This document shows positions 9,575-20,471 of a DNA stretch of 64,000 nt, piece after piece. The translations under genes were made by a program, and so were the position numbers. The stretch comes from Cyclobacteriaceae bacterium. Lineage in GTDB: Bacteria > Bacteroidota > Bacteroidia > Cytophagales > Cyclobacteriaceae. Within the stretch, counting starts at the first letter, position 1. Each line of letters opens with the position of its first letter. Location of the stretch: NCBI GenBank assembly GCA_013141055.1, contig JABFRS010000002.1, positions 496,001 through 560,000 of the forward strand, in the 5' to 3' direction. The notes beneath the pieces were generated by a model that was not told the origin of the DNA, did not search any database, and saw only the letters and a list, made by a program, of their open reading frames with translations.

Positions 9575-9709
9575 GCTTATCCAGAAAGAGCCTTGTTGGT
9601 GGGCCGCCTATCTTCATCCGCCACGTGGCAGAAAGGGAGTTAGCACCATGTTATTGGCAAGGTTGCTAAGACTTCATAGGGCCCTGTCCCTCGGTCTTTC
9701 TGGATAAGC
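9575..9709 (-). promoter_or_regulatory. SAM-I (S-box) riboswitch with downstream switching strand
   Basis: Read on the minus strand, the leader carries the S-box signatures GAGGGACAGGGCCCTATGAA, GCAACC, GGTGCTAACTCC and GAAGATAG. P1 forms between CTTATC (9708-9703) and GATAGG (9612-9607), giving an aptamer of about 102 nt. The downstream stretch 9588-9575 is perfectly complementary over 14 nt to 9709-9696, the 5' side of P1, so the two pairings exclude each other. There is no U-tract terminator between the aptamer and the GTG start, which points to control of translation. It governs split metH. Confidence 0.9.
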
Positions 9710-9713
9710 CCTG

Positions 9714-9721
9714 CAAAGAAA
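9714..9721 (-). promoter_or_regulatory. candidate -7 box of metH promoter
   Basis: On the minus strand TTTCTTTG, one mismatch from the Bacteroidota -7 consensus TAnnTTTG. It is placed so that transcription would begin right at the 5' end of the riboswitch. No clear -33 TTG is seen. Confidence 0.4.
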
Positions 9722-9820
9722 ATCAATAAGTAGCTAAAAATGAAGGATGAACGGAGATTTTATAACAATTCATTCATCTATTAAAGATATTAAGGCCTTA
9801 CTTTGCAAGCTTACTCATAT

Positions 9821-10762
9821 ATGAAACTAGCAGCGATTGATATAGGTTCCAATGCGATTCGTTTTCAGGTATCCAGCGTGCTTGAGCATGACAATAAAGT
9901 GATGTTCAAGAAACTGGAATACATTCGATTTCCACTTCGGTTAGGGCATGATGTATTTGGAACCAATCGCATCAGCAATAAGAGCATTGAGAAGTTCAGT
10001 AAGCTGATGAAGACTTACAAGCTTATGCTGGAACTTTACGAGGTTGACGATTTCATGTTCTGCGCTACGTCCGCGATGCGTGAATCTGAGAATGGTTCAG
10101 AGCTTGTTAAACAGATAAAGAAAGACCTTGGCATTACAATCAATATTATTGATGGCAAAGTGGAAGCCGATCTGATCAACAAAGCGATCTCATCTTACCT
10201 GTCCGACAAGACGTATCTGCACATTGATGTAGGGGGCGGAAGTACAGAGCTCAATCTTTTTGCGGGTGGCAAGAAAATCAAAACGAAATCATTCAAAATC
10301 GGCTCGGTACGTGTATTAGAACATCACGACTCTCCTACCATGTGGGTGGATATGGAAAAATGGATCAAAGAGCATTCAAAGAAAGAATATGGTGCCATTA
10401 CAGCTGTTGGTACAGGAGGAAACATCAGTAAGATATTTGAACTGGCGCGAATCAAAGCCGGAAAGACCATGACTCTTAAGAAAGTAAAGGAGATCAAGAA
10501 GATGGTTGAGCGCCATTCCATGGACGAGCGCATTTACAAACTGCAGATGAACCCGGATCGTGCTGATGTCATTGTTCCAGCCAGCGACATTTATATCAAA
10601 GTGATGGAATGGGCCAATTCAAAAAATATACTCGTTCCGGAAGTAGGATTAAAAGATGGTATTCTCCTGGATCTCTATGAGAAGAATCAAAAGCACAGGA
10701 AAGTACAGTTCGTCAATACTGAAGATCAGTCGAAAGGCAACAAGACAACAAGAGTTAATTAG
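9821..10762 (+). CDS. ppx: Exopolyphosphatase / Ppx-GppA phosphatase family
   Basis: Cytoplasmic ASKHA-fold phosphatase that removes terminal phosphate from polyphosphate or hydrolyses pppGpp. The N-terminal AAIDIGSNAIRFQ is the family phosphate-1 motif, HIDVGGGSTELNLF is the second nucleotide/phosphate loop and AITAVGTGGNISKI is the next. At 313 residues it is a short, single-module form without the C-terminal HD domain of E. coli Ppx. I use the ATG at 9821 rather than the TTG at 9803, because the conserved start follows at once. It converges on ppk1 with three bases between the two genes, so synthesis and breakdown of polyphosphate are encoded back to back. Confidence 0.9.
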   Translation: MKLAAIDIGSNAIRFQVSSVLEHDNKVMFKKLEYIRFPLRLGHDVFGTNRISNKSIEKFSKLMKTYKLMLELYEVDDFMFCATSAMRESENGSELVKQIKKDLGITINIIDGKVEADLINKAISSYLSDKTYLHIDVGGGSTELNLFAGGKKIKTKSFKIGSVRVLEHHDSPTMWVDMEKWIKEHSKKEYGAITAVGTGGNISKIFELARIKAGKTMTLKKVKEIKKMVERHSMDERIYKLQMNPDRADVIVPASDIYIKVMEWANSKNILVPEVGLKDGILLDLYEKNQKHRKVQFVNTEDQSKGNKTTRVN

Positions 10763-10765
10763 AAA

Positions 10766-12916
10766 TCAGAAGAGCTTAACGTCTTCGATGATCTCTTTCG
10801 TGATGTGGTAGAACTCTTCATGGATATTAAACGGAGCTTCACCATTCTGTTCTTTAATTGTGTAGCTGCCATCCTCCTTCATTGAATATGAATTTACGTT
10901 GTCACGTAAATTATATCGAAGGATATTCATCACCTGCTTCTTCAGCATTTCTTGTTCAAGTAATACCAAAGACTCGATGCGTCGATCAAAGCTTCTCACC
11001 ATTGCATCTGCACTTCCGAAGTAAACATTCGGATTGCCTGCATTGTGAAAATAATAAATACGTGAATGCTCAAGATATTCACCAACAATAGAAATAACCT
11101 CAATATTGTCGCTCAGTCCTTTTCTTCCGGGACGAAGGCAACACATTCCACGAACAATAAGCTTGATCTTTACACCCGCCTGACTCGCTTCATATAATGC
11201 ATCGATGAATTCCTTATCCTGAATGGAGTTCAGCTTGATTACAATTCCTGATGGCAATCCATTTCTGGAATTCTCCGCTTCCTTTCTTACCAAAGCACAG
11301 AGTTGATTTCTCATATCCCTTGGTGAAGTAATCAGATTACGGTAAAGCGACGGTTGAGAATGTCCTGTGATTACGTTGAAAAATTCAGAGACGTCTACGC
11401 CATACGTTTCACGTGTTGTCAGCAGACCAATGTCTGTGTAAAGACGTGCTGTTGCTTCATTATAATTACCGCTGGAGATGTGAACGTATCTGTAAACGCG
11501 ATCATCCGGTTCTCTTCGTACGATCAGCAATAATTTCGTATGAGTTTTTAGAGCGCCAAATCCATAGATCACAAAACATCCCGACTTTTGAAGCTTTTGC
11601 GCCTCACGCAAATTGTTCTCTTCGTCAAAGCGTGCTTTTACTTCAAAGAGAACAGAAACGTGCTTGCCATTTTCAGCGGCCTTCAATAGCGCTGCACTCA
11701 CACGTGATTCCTTTGCCAAACGGTAGATGGTGATCTTGATGGAAAGTACCCATGGATCGTCTGCTGCTTTCTCCAGAAGCTCAATTACAGGATCCATTGA
11801 ATCATATGGATGATGTAAAAGAATGTCCCGGTCTTTCAACACTTCGAACAGGTCACGTTGCCCCATCTCCGGATAGGTAACAGCCCTGATGGATGGACGG
11901 GTGCTTGCTTTTGAGGCTGCCCGCTTATCCGCAAACGCCTTATGTCCAATGATTTGGTTGAGGCCGGAAAGATCCAGCAAACTCTCTTTTGGCACCGGGA
12001 AGATATTGAGCTCTTCAAGGTCCCATTGTATTTTAAGAAGGCGAATCATCCATGGATCAGCTCCTTCGAGCATGTCCAGGCGCACGACTCTTCCCGTACG
12101 GCGTGTCTGTAGTTTTCTTTTTAACTCTTCAAGGAAATTCGATTCAATATCTTCACTTTCCTCAAGCGTAAAATCACCATTCCGGTTAATGCGGAAAAGA
12201 TTTACACTTAGTACCTCCACATTTCTAAAGAGATGATGAACATTATGCTTGATAATGTCTTCAATAGGAATGAAGGCAATCGTTTCATCCATCTGTAATA
12301 TCTCAAAGAATCGCTGGATATTACTAGGGATCTGTATAAAGGAAGCTTTCTGATGCTGAACTGAATCACCTACTGCTTTTGTAACCACTCCGATCAGTAG
12401 TCGGTTGTTTTTTAATGTTGGGAATGTGTGATAGCTATCAAACATCATCGGCGTCAGCATCGGATAGATCGTTCGCTGGAAATACTGGTCTACACGATTT
12501 TTATCCTGAGCGGCAAGTGATTCGTAATCACAGATTTTGAAGCCATTCTTTTCAAACTGGGGCTTCAGCTTTTGTAAATAATATTCGTGCTGAGTATGGA
12601 TGAACTTCTGAATCTCCTGTAACAGTAATGTTCTGAAGGGTGCTTCACGAAGTCCACTGTAATCAAATCGCTCTTTCCCGAAATCCAGATAATTGTAAAG
12701 ACTTCCTAAACGAATGGTGCAAAACTCATCCAGATTGGAGGCAGTGATAGCAAAGAACTTCAGTCGATCGAATATACTCCGATCAATATGACGAGCCTGA
12801 TCAAGCACGCGATAGTTGAATTGCAACCAGCTAAGATCACGACTAATGTAATTACTCTCCTCAATTTGCTGTGGAGCGTTGACCGGGAGGGTCAGCGATT
12901 CTCCTTTGCCTTCCAT
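10766..12916 (-). CDS. ppk1: Polyphosphate kinase 1
   Basis: Makes polyphosphate from ATP through a phosphohistidine intermediate, usually at the inner face of the membrane. Family signatures are the N-terminal YISRDLSWLQFNYRVLDQA, the catalytic-histidine segment YVHISSGNYNEATARLYTD (about residue 480), LLHHPYDSMDPVI and the C-terminal SADAMVRSFDRRIE. The length is normal (about 716 residues). The open frame extends to a TTG at 12925, but the ATG at 12916 is the likelier start. It begins 14 bp after the gyrB stop on the same strand, and its end nearly abuts ppx. Confidence 0.95.
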   Translation of the reverse strand: MEGKGESLTLPVNAPQQIEESNYISRDLSWLQFNYRVLDQARHIDRSIFDRLKFFAITASNLDEFCTIRLGSLYNYLDFGKERFDYSGLREAPFRTLLLQEIQKFIHTQHEYYLQKLKPQFEKNGFKICDYESLAAQDKNRVDQYFQRTIYPMLTPMMFDSYHTFPTLKNNRLLIGVVTKAVGDSVQHQKASFIQIPSNIQRFFEILQMDETIAFIPIEDIIKHNVHHLFRNVEVLSVNLFRINRNGDFTLEESEDIESNFLEELKRKLQTRRTGRVVRLDMLEGADPWMIRLLKIQWDLEELNIFPVPKESLLDLSGLNQIIGHKAFADKRAASKASTRPSIRAVTYPEMGQRDLFEVLKDRDILLHHPYDSMDPVIELLEKAADDPWVLSIKITIYRLAKESRVSAALLKAAENGKHVSVLFEVKARFDEENNLREAQKLQKSGCFVIYGFGALKTHTKLLLIVRREPDDRVYRYVHISSGNYNEATARLYTDIGLLTTRETYGVDVSEFFNVITGHSQPSLYRNLITSPRDMRNQLCALVRKEAENSRNGLPSGIVIKLNSIQDKEFIDALYEASQAGVKIKLIVRGMCCLRPGRKGLSDNIEVISIVGEYLEHSRIYYFHNAGNPNVYFGSADAMVRSFDRRIESLVLLEQEMLKKQVMNILRYNLRDNVNSYSMKEDGSYTIKEQNGEAPFNIHEEFYHITKEIIEDVKLF

Positions 12917-12930
12917 ATTTGACAACTCTA

Positions 12931-14898
<1,968 letters not shown>

Positions 14899-14908
14899 TT
14901 ACAAAAGG

Positions 14909-14916
14909 CAAAAATA
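14909..14916 (-). promoter_or_regulatory. candidate -7 box of gyrB promoter
   Basis: TATTTTTG on the minus strand, a full match to TAnnTTTG, 19 bp before the gyrB ATG. The nearest upstream TTG is only 14 bp away, shorter than the usual 17-23, so the -33 element is doubtful. Confidence 0.45.
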
Positions 14917-14992
14917 AGGCTTTTTGACGGCAAAAACTGCATTTTATACCTAAAAAATCAAAATATTATTCAGGTAAATGAATTCAATTTTC

Positions 14993-15022
14993 AGGCTGGT
15001 TTAGAAAGCCTTAAACCAGCCT
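14993..15022 (-). terminator. hairpin after the PPK2 gene
   Basis: Perfect 11-bp stem (14993-15003 with 15012-15022) with an 8-nt loop, starting about 10 nt after the PPK2 stop codon. No U-run follows on either strand, so it may be a weak terminator or a 3'-end stabiliser. Confidence 0.5.
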
Positions 15023-15032
15023 TTAAAGAGGC

Positions 15033-15974
15033 CTATTTTTTAGTTTTTTTGGAAGCTTTTTTCTTACTCTTTGCCGGCTCTTCACTCAGAAGTTTTTGCT
15101 TGGCTTTCTGAAGCTCGGCGTGCTGTGCTTCACTCACAACCGGGTAGTTCAATTCAAGCTTTTCAAACTGTTCATGAATGACGGTAGCGATGGCCAGACG
15201 GGCATACCACTTATCATCGGCAGGAATGACAAACCATGGAGCATCCTTTGTTGATGTCGCGCTGATCGCTTCCTCATATGCTTTCTGATAGTCGTCCCAG
15301 AAGCCTCTTTCTTTAAGATCCGCAAGAGAGAATTTCCAGTTTTTGCTTGAATCATCAATGCGATCGAGGAATCTCTTCTTTTGCTCCTTCTTGGAAACGT
15401 TGAGGAAGAACTTTAAAATGATGGTACCATTATCCGTCAGATTCTTCTCAAATCTTCTGATCTGTTTGAAGCGTTGTTTCCAGAATTGCTTATCGATCTT
15501 CTTTATGGAATCGATTCCTGGTATATTTTCATTCAGAACAAACTCCGGATGAACACGCGTCACCAGTACATTTTCATAATGTGAACGATTGTGAATCGCT
15601 ATCTCTCCCCTGGCAGGCAGCGCCATCTCATGTCTCCAGAAATAATTATGATCCAGTTCGTGAGATGTAGGTGCTTTGAAACTGTAAACCTTCACACCCA
15701 ATGGATTGAATCCTGACATGATATGCTTTACGGCTCCATCCTTGCCGGCAGCATCCATCGCTTGAAAAATGATCAATACTGAATAACGATTATGCGCATA
15801 AAGTTCATCCTGAATCTTGGATAACTCACTGCGACTGATGGCAAGAAGTTTCTCAGCATCTTCCTTGTTGAGACTTTTTCCAGTATAGCCGGTGTCATAG
15901 TCCTTTAGCCGAATGTTTGTTTCAGGTTTAACAGAAAGATCCTTGATGCTAATGAGTTTTTTATCGCTGGCCAT
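15033..15974 (-). CDS. PPK2-family polyphosphate:nucleotide phosphotransferase
   Basis: P-loop kinase that uses polyphosphate to phosphorylate nucleotides (PPK2 family; the exact class cannot be told). Walker A is FQAMDAAGKDGAVKHIMSG (about 68-85), the lid and Walker B region is AIHNRSHYENVLVTRVHP, and a later basic lid segment is KQRFKQIRRFEKNL. Length is 313 residues, with a Lys-rich C-terminal tail (EEPAKSKKKASKKTKK) not needed for catalysis. It lies upstream of gyrB on the same strand and within 6 kb of ppk1 and ppx, so three polyphosphate enzymes cluster here. The 150 bp upstream show no clear promoter. Confidence 0.9.
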   Translation of the reverse strand: MASDKKLISIKDLSVKPETNIRLKDYDTGYTGKSLNKEDAEKLLAISRSELSKIQDELYAHNRYSVLIIFQAMDAAGKDGAVKHIMSGFNPLGVKVYSFKAPTSHELDHNYFWRHEMALPARGEIAIHNRSHYENVLVTRVHPEFVLNENIPGIDSIKKIDKQFWKQRFKQIRRFEKNLTDNGTIILKFFLNVSKKEQKKRFLDRIDDSSKNWKFSLADLKERGFWDDYQKAYEEAISATSTKDAPWFVIPADDKWYARLAIATVIHEQFEKLELNYPVVSEAQHAELQKAKQKLLSEEPAKSKKKASKKTKK

Positions 15975-16125
15975 GATGGATTGATTTAATGATTGCTAAA
16001 ATAGTTCTTCAATTGATACTTCCTTTGACTTTACCTGAGAATATCTTCGGAAGAAATCACTTCTAAAAAGTAATTATTCGGCCATTTTGGTCTAAATTTC
16101 ATTATCTGCTTGAATATCTGAAGCT

Positions 16126-16578
16126 ATGGTAAAATTGCTCCTTACAATACTAACTGCCTGTGCGGGCTTTTCTTTCAACTCCTTTGCTCAGGATGAATCT
16201 TCCGCTGTTAAAGCAGTTATCGAAAAAGAAACAACATCATTTTTTGCTGTAGATAAGAAAAACTGGGAGGGCACCTGGCTCAAAGCTCCTTATGCTTATT
16301 GGTCGTATGCTGATTCCACCAGTGGAAGCTTCGTTGAGGGCACAGAAAAGATCATGGAGAATTTTAATGAGTACTTCAAAACAGCAAAGCCATCAAAATC
16401 AAAAATAGAAAGAGTCTGGCTTGAAGTAAGGATCTATAACAAAGGCGCTTATGTACGCTTCATTCAAAAGGCAACTGATGGCATTGACATAGAACAAACT
16501 TCTGAGACCCGCGTGCTTGAAAAAGATAAGGATGGAAAGTGGAAGATTGTATTTCTTAGCGCAGTGGTGAAGTATTAA
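16126..16578 (+). CDS. Secreted SnoaL/DUF4440-like protein
   Basis: A protein of 150 residues with a Sec signal peptide (residues 1 to about 21, cleaved after SFAQ). The mature part has the alternating helix/strand pattern of NTF2-like SnoaL/DUF4440 proteins: SAVKAVIEKETTSFFAVD, a Trp/Tyr-rich pocket segment (WLKAPYAYWSYAD) and a terminal DGKWKIVFLSAVVKY. Such proteins are small ligand-binding or enzymatic cones of varied function; nothing here reveals the ligand. It converges on the CoA-binding-protein gene with 16 bp between them. Confidence 0.7.
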   Translation: MVKLLLTILTACAGFSFNSFAQDESSAVKAVIEKETTSFFAVDKKNWEGTWLKAPYAYWSYADSTSGSFVEGTEKIMENFNEYFKTAKPSKSKIERVWLEVRIYNKGAYVRFIQKATDGIDIEQTSETRVLEKDKDGKWKIVFLSAVVKY

Positions 16579-16594
16579 TTGAAAAAGAAACCCT

Positions 16595-16960
16595 CTAGTA
16601 TTGTCCGGTGCGCAACATTACCAGCGTACATGCCTCCAGCGCCTCAGCACCAGAGTCATTTACTTTCTTAATGAACTCATCGTTCTCAGTTCCAGGATTG
16701 AATATCACGCGAGACGGTTTCAAACTCAAAATGTAGTCGTACCACTCTGGCTGGTTGCGAGGACCGATATAAAGTGTAATTGTATCCACATCCTTAATTT
16801 CAGGCTTTGCTCTCAGATCAAGTATCTGATTACCAAGAACTTCACCCTTCTTGATACTTAGAGGAACAATTGTATGTCCATAGCGCTTAAGGTTTTCAGC
16901 GGCAATGTAGGCATAGCGTGATGGATTACTGGTTGCTCCTATGATTACTGTCTTCTTCAT
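16595..16960 (-). CDS. CoA-binding domain protein (YccU-like)
   Basis: A stand-alone Rossmann domain of 121 residues related to the CoA-binding domain of succinyl-CoA synthetase and to YccU. VIIGATSNPSRYAYIAAENL is the nucleotide-binding loop, TITLYIGPRNQPEWYDYIL the second strand region and VIFNPGTENDEF the third. The family is widespread but its physiological role is not defined. It lies on the same strand as, and 40 bp downstream of, a FAD-dependent dehydrogenase, so the two may be co-transcribed. Confidence 0.85.
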   Translation of the reverse strand: MKKTVIIGATSNPSRYAYIAAENLKRYGHTIVPLSIKKGEVLGNQILDLRAKPEIKDVDTITLYIGPRNQPEWYDYILSLKPSRVIFNPGTENDEFIKKVNDSGAEALEACTLVMLRTGQY

Positions 16961-17000
16961 CTACTGTTTAAAAAAAAAATTGGCCTAATTAAGTTCCAAA

Positions 17001-18575
17001 TCATTGGATCATTTTACTGATAGCTTCAGCACAACGCTCTCCATCCAGCGCTGCAGAAACTATGCCACCAGCATACCCTGCTCCTTCACCACACGGGAAC
17101 AATCTTTTGATCTGTGGGTGCTCAAGGCTTTCTCTATCGCGTGGAATGCGTACCGGTGATGATGTTCTGCTTTCCACTCCTACTACCTGAGCGTCATTGG
17201 TAAGATATCCCTTCATTTTTTCGCCAAAATTTTTGAATCCCTGGCGTAAGCTTTCGGTGATGAACTTTGGAAAAATTTCTCCGACTGGTGCTGACACCAA
17301 TCCTGGCTGATAGGAAGTTTCAGGTAATGTTGAAGAGGATCTATTCTCCACAAAATCGATCAATCTCTGAGCGGGAGCATATTGCTTGCTGCCTGCCATC
17401 GTACAGGCTTTCTGCTCAATCTCTTTTTGAAAATATAATCCGGCCAGCGGACCAAACTTTTCAAAGCCTTTAAAATTTGAAGTTTCAACAGCTACCACAA
17501 TTCCTGAATTGGCAAATTTGGAATCCCTTCGCGATGGACTCATTCCATTCACAACAATTTCGCCAGGGGCAGTGGCAGCAGGAACAATAAATCCTCCCGG
17601 ACACATACAAAAAGAAAATACGCCTGTCTGTTGATTGCCTGTCTTTACCTGATGAACCAATGAATAAGAAGATGCCGGAAGATAGGGTCCTCTGTCAACA
17701 TCACAGTGATATTGCACTTTGTCAATCAATTGCTGAGGGTGTTCGGCTCTCACTCCCAATGCAAAAGGTTTGGCTTCAATCAGAATTTTATGGTGATGAA
17801 GCAGCTCAAAAATATCCCGAGAAGAATGACCTGTAGCAAGAATTACTCCTTCACCTGGAATCGTTTCGCCACCTGCGGTAACAATGCCTTTAATCTCGCT
17901 GGAGGAAATGACAAGATCTGTCACTCTGGTATCAAATCGTATTTCACCACCTGCCTGAAGGATCGTATTACGAAGTTCCTTTACAACCTGCGGCAGCTTA
18001 TTTGTACCAATGTGAGGATGAGCATCGTAGAGTATTTCTTCAGTGGCTCCATGGAGCACAAGCATCTCAAGAACCTTTCTCACATCACCCCGCTTTGTTG
18101 ATCGGGTATAAAGTTTTCCGTCAGAATAAGTTCCTGCTCCTCCTTCACCAAAACAATAGTTAGATTCCGGATTAACAATATGCTCTTTATTAATCGCTGC
18201 AATGTCTCTTCTTCTGGTTTGAACATCTTTCCCTCTTTCAAGCACTATGGGCTTGATGCCTGATTCCATCAATCTTAGCGCAGCGAATAAACCCGCAGGA
18301 CCCGCTCCTACAATAATTACCTGTTTTGATCCTGATACATCGGGATAATTCTTCTGATAAGCAATGGACTTACTAACATCTTCTTTGGAAATTACTTCCA
18401 CAAGAATTTTAACCACTGCATTTCTGCTACGGGCGTCAATGGATCTTCTGATAAGCTTAAATGATTTATCTCCTTCAGGTGAAAGCTTCAGACGATCAAG
18501 AATAGTCTTCTGAAAAAGTTCAGGATCGAAGGCCTCCTGTGGGGACAATATCAACTCAACTTGCTGCTGCATCAT
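17001..18575 (-). CDS. FAD-dependent dehydrogenase, COG2509-like
   Basis: A 524-residue flavoprotein oxidoreductase. A small N-terminal domain (about 1-75) with FKLIRRSIDARSR precedes the FAD-binding Rossmann motif VIIVGAGPAGLFAALRLMES (about 87-106). Further features are YCFGEGGAGTYSDGKLYTR, GVILATGHSSRDIF and a C-terminal FAD site LFPCGEGAGYAGGIVSAALDG. This matches the widespread 'uncharacterised FAD-dependent dehydrogenase' family, whose substrate is unknown. The ATG at 18575 is followed directly by a second ATG, so the start may be one codon later. The CoA-binding protein gene follows. Confidence 0.85.
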   Translation of the reverse strand: MMQQQVELILSPQEAFDPELFQKTILDRLKLSPEGDKSFKLIRRSIDARSRNAVVKILVEVISKEDVSKSIAYQKNYPDVSGSKQVIIVGAGPAGLFAALRLMESGIKPIVLERGKDVQTRRRDIAAINKEHIVNPESNYCFGEGGAGTYSDGKLYTRSTKRGDVRKVLEMLVLHGATEEILYDAHPHIGTNKLPQVVKELRNTILQAGGEIRFDTRVTDLVISSSEIKGIVTAGGETIPGEGVILATGHSSRDIFELLHHHKILIEAKPFALGVRAEHPQQLIDKVQYHCDVDRGPYLPASSYSLVHQVKTGNQQTGVFSFCMCPGGFIVPAATAPGEIVVNGMSPSRRDSKFANSGIVVAVETSNFKGFEKFGPLAGLYFQKEIEQKACTMAGSKQYAPAQRLIDFVENRSSSTLPETSYQPGLVSAPVGEIFPKFITESLRQGFKNFGEKMKGYLTNDAQVVGVESRTSSPVRIPRDRESLEHPQIKRLFPCGEGAGYAGGIVSAALDGERCAEAISKMIQ

Positions 18576-18621
18576 GAAAGGTGTTATCCTTTAAACGATT
18601 CAATAAATAACTACAGCAGGT

Positions 18622-20430
18622 CTATCGCCTGCCGTCAAAAGAGAATGAGTATCCAAAGTTCAAACCGAACCGGACACTTTGAGAAAATGCATTGTGATTT
18701 AATCCACTAAAAACCTCCTGAAATACCGGCTCCACATCAAACATTCTATAGCCAATATTATAACCCACTACCGCATCAATTGTGAAGCCATCACCATCAT
18801 TCTTCTGCATGAGTCGGGTCCCGATCATCACACCATACTCAGCACGTTGCTCCGATGCACTGGCGGTGATGATATTATTGGGTGATCCTGAAAAGGTCAT
18901 ATTGTTAAAATATCCAATATTAGTGAACCTTACTTCATGACCGAAGTACCACATTCCAGTGTTGATGGTATTATAGAATTTTTGCTTTAGCGCAATAGAG
19001 TAGCCTCGTTGAAAAGTCTTACCAGCCGGTACTTCAGAATCAGAAGTAAAGAAGGGTGACCTGATTCCTTCAAATTCAAATTCATGACCCAGGCGCTGCT
19101 CGTTGTAAAACTCAATTGCCAACGGCATTCTTCCAATGAATGAAAGCATTGGGTTGCCGGCAATGATTACACTGTGATACTCAGGAAAACGTGGTTGGAA
19201 GTAGTAAAAACCCTGTTTTCTGGCGTTACGGTTTATAGGCTGCGGTGCATTTTTGGTCTTATTGATTAACGCATTGATTTCAGAAGCCAACTGATTGTTT
19301 TCGTAAAATGGCTTATAATATCCTGAAAGCGTTCCGTCCTGCTCATACAATTCCCATGTACCAACTCTCAGATCATCTTCCATCATTCCCTTTGTCTGAA
19401 GAGTGCCGCTAGGATAATATCCTTTGTAAAGACCTTTGCCATTTACAAAATCACATTCACCCTCGAGCTTTCCGTCAGAAGAAAAGTATTGCCATTTTCC
19501 ATCATAGGTTCCTTTAACGATCTGACCTTTTGCTTTTAATTTTTTGTCGGGATAGTATTCACGATAATCTCCGGTACCATTCAGATAAGTGATCTCACTT
19601 TTAATAGAACCATCACGAGAGAAAGTGCTCCAGTAACCATTCTTCATTCCCTTGATGAATTCCCCGGTTGAACTTACAGTTCCGTCCTCAAAATAATATT
19701 TCCATTGACCTACCGATTCATCATTTTCATAAAATCCGGCTGAAGATACCTTTCCGGTGGCGTAGTAATGTTTCCACTCACCGCTCTTCTTTCCATTGAC
19801 GTAATCACCTTCACTTTGTAAAGTGCCATCTTCAGCAAAGTAGCGCCAATGACCAACATTCTTTGCTCCCGATCTTGGACCTTCAGCAAATATTTTCCCT
19901 GAATGATAGTATTCTGTAAATCGACCATGGTCATCGACATATTCAATCTCTCCCCTTCGCGTTCCATCTTCAAAATAAGTATCCCAAAGTCCTGAACGTT
20001 TATCCGCAACGAAATCTCCCTTCTCTTTCAGTTCACCACTTTCATAGTAAATCTTCCATTCACCTTCTCTGTTCCTTCCGCTCACAGTTCCTTCCATACT
20101 TTTTACGCCATTCTCAAAAAAGTATTCCCATGTTCCATAATTGGAACCTTGCCGAAGAATACCTTTCATTCTTGGATTTCCAGTCTCGTAGTAAAATTCC
20201 CAGAGGCCGGTTGTTTCGTTATTCATGAACTGGCCTTTTGAGTCCATGTTGCCATTAAGGAAATAGGAAATGTATCGGCCTTGTAAGATATTTTGAATAG
20301 TATCTCTTACCTGATAGATCTCTTTGATGTTCTTTTTTGCAGCGTCATAATACACATACCGGGTAACAGACTGAGCCTGTCCCAGCAAGGGAAAAATGAT
20401 TACGGCCGCCAACCAACCAAACTTTCTCAC
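18622..20430 (-). CDS. YwqK/MORN-like repeat protein with C-terminal outer-membrane-type domain
   Basis: A 602-residue exported protein with a signal peptide over the first 19 residues (cleaved near LLGQAQ). Residues from about 25 to 380 are a run of roughly 14 YwqK-type repeats of about 23 residues, built on G-x-W-x-x-Y-(Y/F)-x-x-G. Residues about 400-602 form a separate region with alternating hydrophobic strands and a terminal FGLNFGYSFSF, suggesting an outer-membrane barrel or surface domain. Annotation pipelines often call such repeats 'YwqK antitoxin', but nothing here resembles a toxin-antitoxin pair. Its function is unknown. It follows the tryptophan-dioxygenase gene by 41 bp. Confidence 0.8.
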   Translation of the reverse strand: MRKFGWLAAVIIFPLLGQAQSVTRYVYYDAAKKNIKEIYQVRDTIQNILQGRYISYFLNGNMDSKGQFMNNETTGLWEFYYETGNPRMKGILRQGSNYGTWEYFFENGVKSMEGTVSGRNREGEWKIYYESGELKEKGDFVADKRSGLWDTYFEDGTRRGEIEYVDDHGRFTEYYHSGKIFAEGPRSGAKNVGHWRYFAEDGTLQSEGDYVNGKKSGEWKHYYATGKVSSAGFYENDESVGQWKYYFEDGTVSSTGEFIKGMKNGYWSTFSRDGSIKSEITYLNGTGDYREYYPDKKLKAKGQIVKGTYDGKWQYFSSDGKLEGECDFVNGKGLYKGYYPSGTLQTKGMMEDDLRVGTWELYEQDGTLSGYYKPFYENNQLASEINALINKTKNAPQPINRNARKQGFYYFQPRFPEYHSVIIAGNPMLSFIGRMPLAIEFYNEQRLGHEFEFEGIRSPFFTSDSEVPAGKTFQRGYSIALKQKFYNTINTGMWYFGHEVRFTNIGYFNNMTFSGSPNNIITASASEQRAEYGVMIGTRLMQKNDGDGFTIDAVVGYNIGYRMFDVEPVFQEVFSGLNHNAFSQSVRFGLNFGYSFSFDGRR

Positions 20431-20471
20431 AAAAGGGATTTGAGCAGTAAATCTACTAAAAAAATGGGATT

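Noticed and set aside
18622..20430. YwqK antitoxin of a toxin-antitoxin system
   Set aside because: The protein is exported, 602 residues long and has no toxin partner.
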